Positions 60,034-64,000 of a stretch of 64,000 nt of DNA are shown in pieces; within the stretch, counting starts at the first letter, position 1, and every line of letters starts with the position of its first letter. The DNA comes from Rhizophagus clarus. Lineage: Eukaryota; Glomeromycota; Glomeromycetes; Glomerales; Glomeraceae. A program made the translations under genes and the position numbers. The DNA is taken from NCBI GenBank assembly GCA_015698045.1, contig BLAL01000199.1, positions 356,970 through 420,969 of the forward strand, in the 5' to 3' direction. The notes under the pieces are model-generated. The model saw only the letters and a list, made by a program, of their open reading frames with translations. It made no database searches and was not told where the DNA came from.

Positions 60034-61868
60034 ATGTCTTCTCAAGATCTTGATAAAGAACAAGGAATTCGTAAAAAAGGTTCTCTTATTAAACATTGGC
60101 AGCCATCGCAACCGCAATATCAACAACCTCAGTCTCAATGGCCGCAACAACCTCAACAGCTGCAACAACCCAATCTCAACAACCGCAACAACCTCAATCT
60201 CATCAACCGCAACAACCTCAATCTCAACAACCGCAACAATCTCAACCCCAAACTCTACTTCAGTGGCCGCGACAACCTCAACAATTTCAATTTCAATGGC
60301 CGCAACCACCTCAATCTCAATGGCCTCAACAACCTCAACAATCTCAACCTCATCAATTTCAATGGTCGCAACCACCTCAATCTCAATGGCCTCAACAACC
60401 TCAACAATCTCAATTTCAATGGCCGCAACCACCTCAATCTCAATGGCCTCAACAACCTCAACAATCTCAACCTCAATGGCCGCAACCACCTCTACCTCAA
60501 TGGCCTCAACAACCTCAACAACCTCAACAAAATCAGCAACGTCAATGGCCACATCATGAATACCAATGGTCGCAATCACCTTCTCAACAACCTCAACAAT
60601 ACTTACCTCAATTACCACCTCAACCTCCTCAACAAATTGATGATGAAGAAAAAATAGGTGACCTATAATTGAAATTCATTATTCTTTCTTTTTGTGATAT
60701 GAATAGTTCACTTACCTTGATATTTAATAATTGTAGACAAAATGCTAAAAGAGGAGTTCTTGAGAATTGAGGAAATAATAAATATATCTCCGGATCCCTA
60801 TAAAACTAAGAAGAAAATAGCGGATGAATTCGGCCTAATTTTACCCGATTATATCAATTTTATGACCGAGAAATACAGGAAAAGTCAAAGTCCCATATCA
60901 ACAATAACATCACTGGAATCCTCTCCGGCGACGTCACCACATTCCCCGCTGCGTTCTCCGCCTTTGAAGAGCCGCACTCCAATGTAAATATATATAGTAA
61001 ATCTGTAATATTTATAATTCATATGTTCTGAGCCCATTTATTTTTATTATAGGGATAATTTTGAACGACAACTCATAAATAACAATTTGGAGTTGCCGTC
61101 TCAATATTTTACTAGAGAACGTCACTACCCCAGAAGTCCTTCCCAAGACCCAACGCGAATGTTCCAGATAAATATACGGAACCTAAAACCAGTCGCGAAT
61201 ATAGTCAAAAACAGATGAGTGAAATATTAGAAAATAATTATAGTTCTCTCCCAAAATGGATCTTAGATATCATTTACGTTGAATTAAGAGCACTATTCCT
61301 TCGTACTCGACACCTTGATCATTCTTCTAGAAATTCAATGATAGAAGATATAATTAGTAAATTATTTCCGCATTTTTCTAAGAAGAAAGAAAACAAACAA
61401 AAAATTAGTTTTATGGGCAAACGTTTTCGAAAAGTTTTTGATGGATGGAGGAGCGAATTATGGTCGAATATAGGTTTCGCATATCAGAATAGTTGCACTA
61501 ACGATAATATTTCCCAGTTAAAATCTAAAGTTTCAGTTTCAACTATATTTCGTCAGTGGTTGACATGTGTTTCAAATGAACTATCAGAAGAAATGGAAAG
61601 AGCGCTCCAAAATGTTATTATTTACGGGATTAGATGTTTAAGTGAGGAGGTGGATGATGACAAGACAGCTCGTCGCAACTTTTTTATGGCAAATACAGAT
61701 TTATACACAATAAATTTGGACTTTGCTTGTACTGATAAAATAGATGTTACAAGATCAATGGAGCTGTCTCATTATTACATAAGTGCTGCAAGGTCATTTC
61801 CCGAAGATGATGACGAAAAGAATGATAATGATGAAAGAGAGCAAAGAAAGCATAAAAAAAGTAACTAA
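60034..61868 (+). pseudogene. LFLRTR-family gene with Gln/Pro-rich N-terminus, two apparent frame breaks
   Basis: Exons 60034-60657, 60737-60983 and 61053-61868. It starts MSSQDLDKEQGIRKKGSLIK, then a Gln/Pro/Trp repeat (PQSQWPQQPQQSQ). The first frame leaves the Gln/Pro reading at about 60168 (CAACAACCCAATC, one C short of the repeat), and only the shifted frame meets the donor of exon 2. Exon 2 is IEEIINISPDPYKTKKKIAD plus a Ser/Pro linker. Exon 3 shifts once more near 61152 before MSEILENNYSSLPKW, VELRALFLRTRHLDHSSRNS and GKRFRKVFDGWRSELWSNIG. The last 217 codons (61215-61868) are open. Either a decaying gene or two sequencing slips. Paralogue of the gene at 54363. Confidence 0.55.
60096..60650 (+). 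repeat. CAACCTCAATCTCAATGGCCG coding repeat, open in several frames
   Basis: Tandem 9- to 57-bp units made of CAA, CCT, TCT and TGG codons. All three forward frames and one reverse frame stay open (Gln/Pro, Asn/Leu, Thr/Ser; Val/Glu/Ile in reverse). The Gln/Pro frame is taken as the coding one because it meets exon 2. Confidence 0.85.
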
Positions 61869-61934
61869 GAAGATTGAAAATTAAGGAGGCTAGTGAGAAG
61901 CGTTATTATAAATTTTATATAATATATTTTTATT

Positions 61935-62117
61935 ATGTATCATTTTACATTTTATCACGTCCTTTATTTTTATATTTCTCCAAATGGAGAGGACATTGTA
62001 GCTGGAGCTGGTGGTGACGATAATACTTTAAGGTTCTGGAAGATTTTTAATACTCTAAGAACAAAAGGGATAGAAAATAAATATTCGTGGAAACTTGATG
62101 GTCTTATAATGTTATAG
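61935..62117 (+). pseudogene. Cdc20/Cdh1 (fizzy) last WD-repeat fragment
   Basis: Reads FYISPNGEDIVAGAGGDDNT, then LRFWKIFNTLRTKGIENKYSW to a stop. This closely follows the final blade of Cdh1/Cdc20 APC/C activators (AMSPDGEAIVTGAGDETLRFWNVF), with a two-residue insertion in the GAGDET turn. No other WD exon is near, so it is an orphaned, decayed copy of a last exon. Confidence 0.65.
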
Positions 62118-63286
62118 CGCTTTGATTTTTTATTCGATCAATAGTTTATAGTAAATATTTAGCATAGAAGAGCTATAATTTAGTAATTATACTTAACATT
62201 TACATTATTAATACTTTTATTATTACACTTTTAATCATAAATAAAGTTCATATCAATAATTTTGCTTAATATATATATAATTTATTCTTTGCTGAAATGT
62301 ATTGAATTGTGTCCGAATAGTAAACATATCATGCAAATAATCGTCTACCGATCGTGGATCAATTTACCGATAAATCGTCACGAATTATTATTAAAGTCGT
62401 TCCGATTTTAAAAATTTATTAACCATGTCGATAAAATTTAGTAAATGTATTGAATAGAATAATGTCTCTAATACATTTCAAATACTGTATATTAAAATAT
62501 ACATTCGTAAATAAAATGAGACTACTTTTACTGGACAAGGCAATTTTTTCAAGATATCGTATGATACTTTTATGATATCATAAATGTACTTAAAATTCGA
62601 ATTTTAATATGGTTGTAAAGACATTTTACATAATAAAAAATCATTTTGAAAACCACATTAGAACCCATTTCCGATGCTTACCAGAACATCATAAAATATG
62701 TCATCCTGACAATGTATTTAAAACCATTTTATGATAATTTTCACAATTTTGTAAAGATTGACAGAACATGATTAATATATTTTAAAATGCAATAAATTAT
62801 TTTATTATACGGCTAAATAATAATACATAAACTACTAGTATAATTTACAAAATAGAAAATTCCAAAGAAACGAACTGTTAGTAATAGTACATTAAAAAAA
62901 AAAGATTTAAAAAAAAAAATGTTATAAAATACCCACCGAAATCTACACCCCTGAGCTCCAGTTGAAATCCCATGCTTTGAACCTGTCTAAAAAAAAGAAC
63001 AAGTGTTAGTACATTTCGTTAAAGTAGTAATTAAAAAAACTCTTCTCTTACCAAATTCTCAATATCTAAAATCATATGGAAAATACATCAAAGTATATCA
63101 AAAAAAATATATTTTTTCTTTCGAAATTGACCACCATATTAATCATACTCGATCATGATGTGGTAAGATCAATGCAAAAATAAGGAATGAAAGAATTGAT
63201 TTATAATAATAAAAAAAAATGAGAAGAAAAAAAAATTTTTGACTCACATTTTAACCTGTAGAATCATCATCAAACAAGTTTTAAAA
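62118..63286. other. Intergenic region with a copied promoter segment
   Basis: AT-rich; no gene. 63100-63286 matches the region just upstream of the gene at 60034 (CGATCATGATGTGGTAAGAT shared exactly), so it arose by duplication. Confidence 0.55.
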
Positions 63287-63454
63287 ATGTCTTCTCAATA
63301 TCGTAATAAACCTATACAAGAACAAGAAATTCGTAAAAAGAATTCTCTTATTAAAATTTGGAAGCCTTTGCAACCGCAATCTCAACAACCTCTGTGGCGG
63401 CGACATACGGAAGTAGTCAAAGTCCATAGTATATTTTTATGTAATCTTGCTTAA
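63287..63454 (+). pseudogene. Truncated duplicate of the 60034 gene start
   Basis: MSSQYRNKPIQEQEIRKKNS, then LIKIWKPLQPQSQQP, parallels MSSQDLDKEQGIRKKGSLIK and HWQPSQPQYQQP of the gene at 60034, including the Met-Ser-Ser-Gln start. After about 37 codons the likeness ends and unrelated text leads to a stop at 63452-63454. Likely a truncated duplicate. It might still be transcribed, as the upstream segment was copied too. Confidence 0.68.
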
Positions 63455-63584
63455 TCGTATAAAAATATCAGAATTTATTTTAATAATATGGCAGCACGTT
63501 ATACATATAAAAGTTGTAAAAAAAAAAAAAAAGTTTAATATTTGCGGTATTGCAGATGAGTTGCGATACCACAAATGAGTTGCG

Positions 63585-64000
63585 GCAATGAAGTGACGAT
63601 ATCAATCAATATCGTAAATACATCTTTTTTTATCCCTGAAATTACCAATATCGTAACGATATCAAGACTATACCGATCAGATATTTTTTTAAATAAATGT
63701 TGTCACGATATCTCGGCGATAAATTGTGGGATGAAGTGACGATATCAAATCAATATCGCAAATATATCATCCTTTTTTTTTGAAATTACCAACATCGTAA
63801 TGATATCAAGGCTGTGCCGATTTGATATTCTTTTGAATAGATATCGTCACGATATTTTCGCGATAAATTATGGTGATGAAGTAACGATATCAAATCAACA
63901 TTATAACAATATCATCACAGAAATTGATACCATTATGACATGAAATTTATATCGTACCCGTATCAATTCAACATCGCTCATATTTTCAAGGTTTCTGTAA
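63585..64000. repeat. About 143-bp tandem repeat with GTGACGATATC core
   Basis: Units start ATGAAGTGACGATATCAA at about 63588 and 63733 and ATGAAGTAACGATATCAA at 63867. Each contains AATATCG, a T-rich stretch, GAAATTACCAA, ATATCGTCACGATAT-like palindromes and GCGATAAATT. The array runs into the window edge. The core is shared with the repeats at 44-45 kb. Confidence 0.82.

Noticed and set aside
60013-60618. 201-codon Val/Glu/Ile-rich open frame on the minus strand
   Set aside because: Shadow of the Gln/Pro repeat on the other strand.

Overview
The window looks like nuclear DNA of a filamentous fungus, most probably an arbuscular mycorrhizal fungus of the Rhizophagus type (Glomeromycotina). 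The reasons are very AT-rich intergenic DNA, genes cut by many short GT-AG introns, a core fungal gene set, and a large load of palindromic and tandem repeats, DNA-transposon pieces and lineage-type genes with low-complexity tails. The genus is an inference from style, not from a database match. All exon models were read by eye; in each model called intact, the exon lengths sum to a whole number of codons.

Layout. 0-8.9 kb: 3' part of SAP18, complex I NDUFB4, a TMEM198-like seven-helix protein, a decayed Tc1/mariner piece, a secreted cysteine-rich peptide and a Myb/SANT-like coiled-coil protein. 8.9-16.1 kb: an extremely AT-rich gene desert with several strong palindromes. 16.1-25.3 kb: beta-tubulin, the NGL2-type nuclease, V-ATPase subunit c'', a nucleolar-type G-patch protein and a peroxisomal AGPS-like flavoprotein. 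25.3-27.3 kb: intergenic, with one terminal-inverted-repeat element. 27.3-39.8 kb: a dense housekeeping block with a class I methyltransferase, augmin subunit HAUS1, a Golgi-type glycosyltransferase with a discoidin-like tail, complex I NDUFB9, splicing factor PRP6, an AAAP amino acid transporter and SEC72.

39.8-64 kb is accessory, repeat-driven DNA. It holds a pogo-like MITE, a LINE 3' remnant, a 22-copy 51-bp palindromic satellite, arrays built on a GTGACGATATC core, and an intact-looking CMC/Plavaka-type transposase gene with two BAH-like modules. Next comes a 4.4-kb inverted arrangement of a second satellite family around a tiny two-exon gene for a 63-residue basic protein. Then come two members of an unrecognised family (motif LFLRTR), both with apparent frame breaks in low-complexity DNA, a twin CCHC zinc-knuckle protein, a transposase 3' fragment, a Cdc20/Cdh1 WD-repeat fragment, and a duplicated promoter plus 5' coding segment.

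The first 40 kb mostly serves general cell functions: respiration (two complex I accessory subunits), splicing, ER translocation, vacuolar acidification and transport, spindle and microtubules. The last 24 kb is where unusual biology is most likely. No tRNA, rRNA or CRISPR array was seen.
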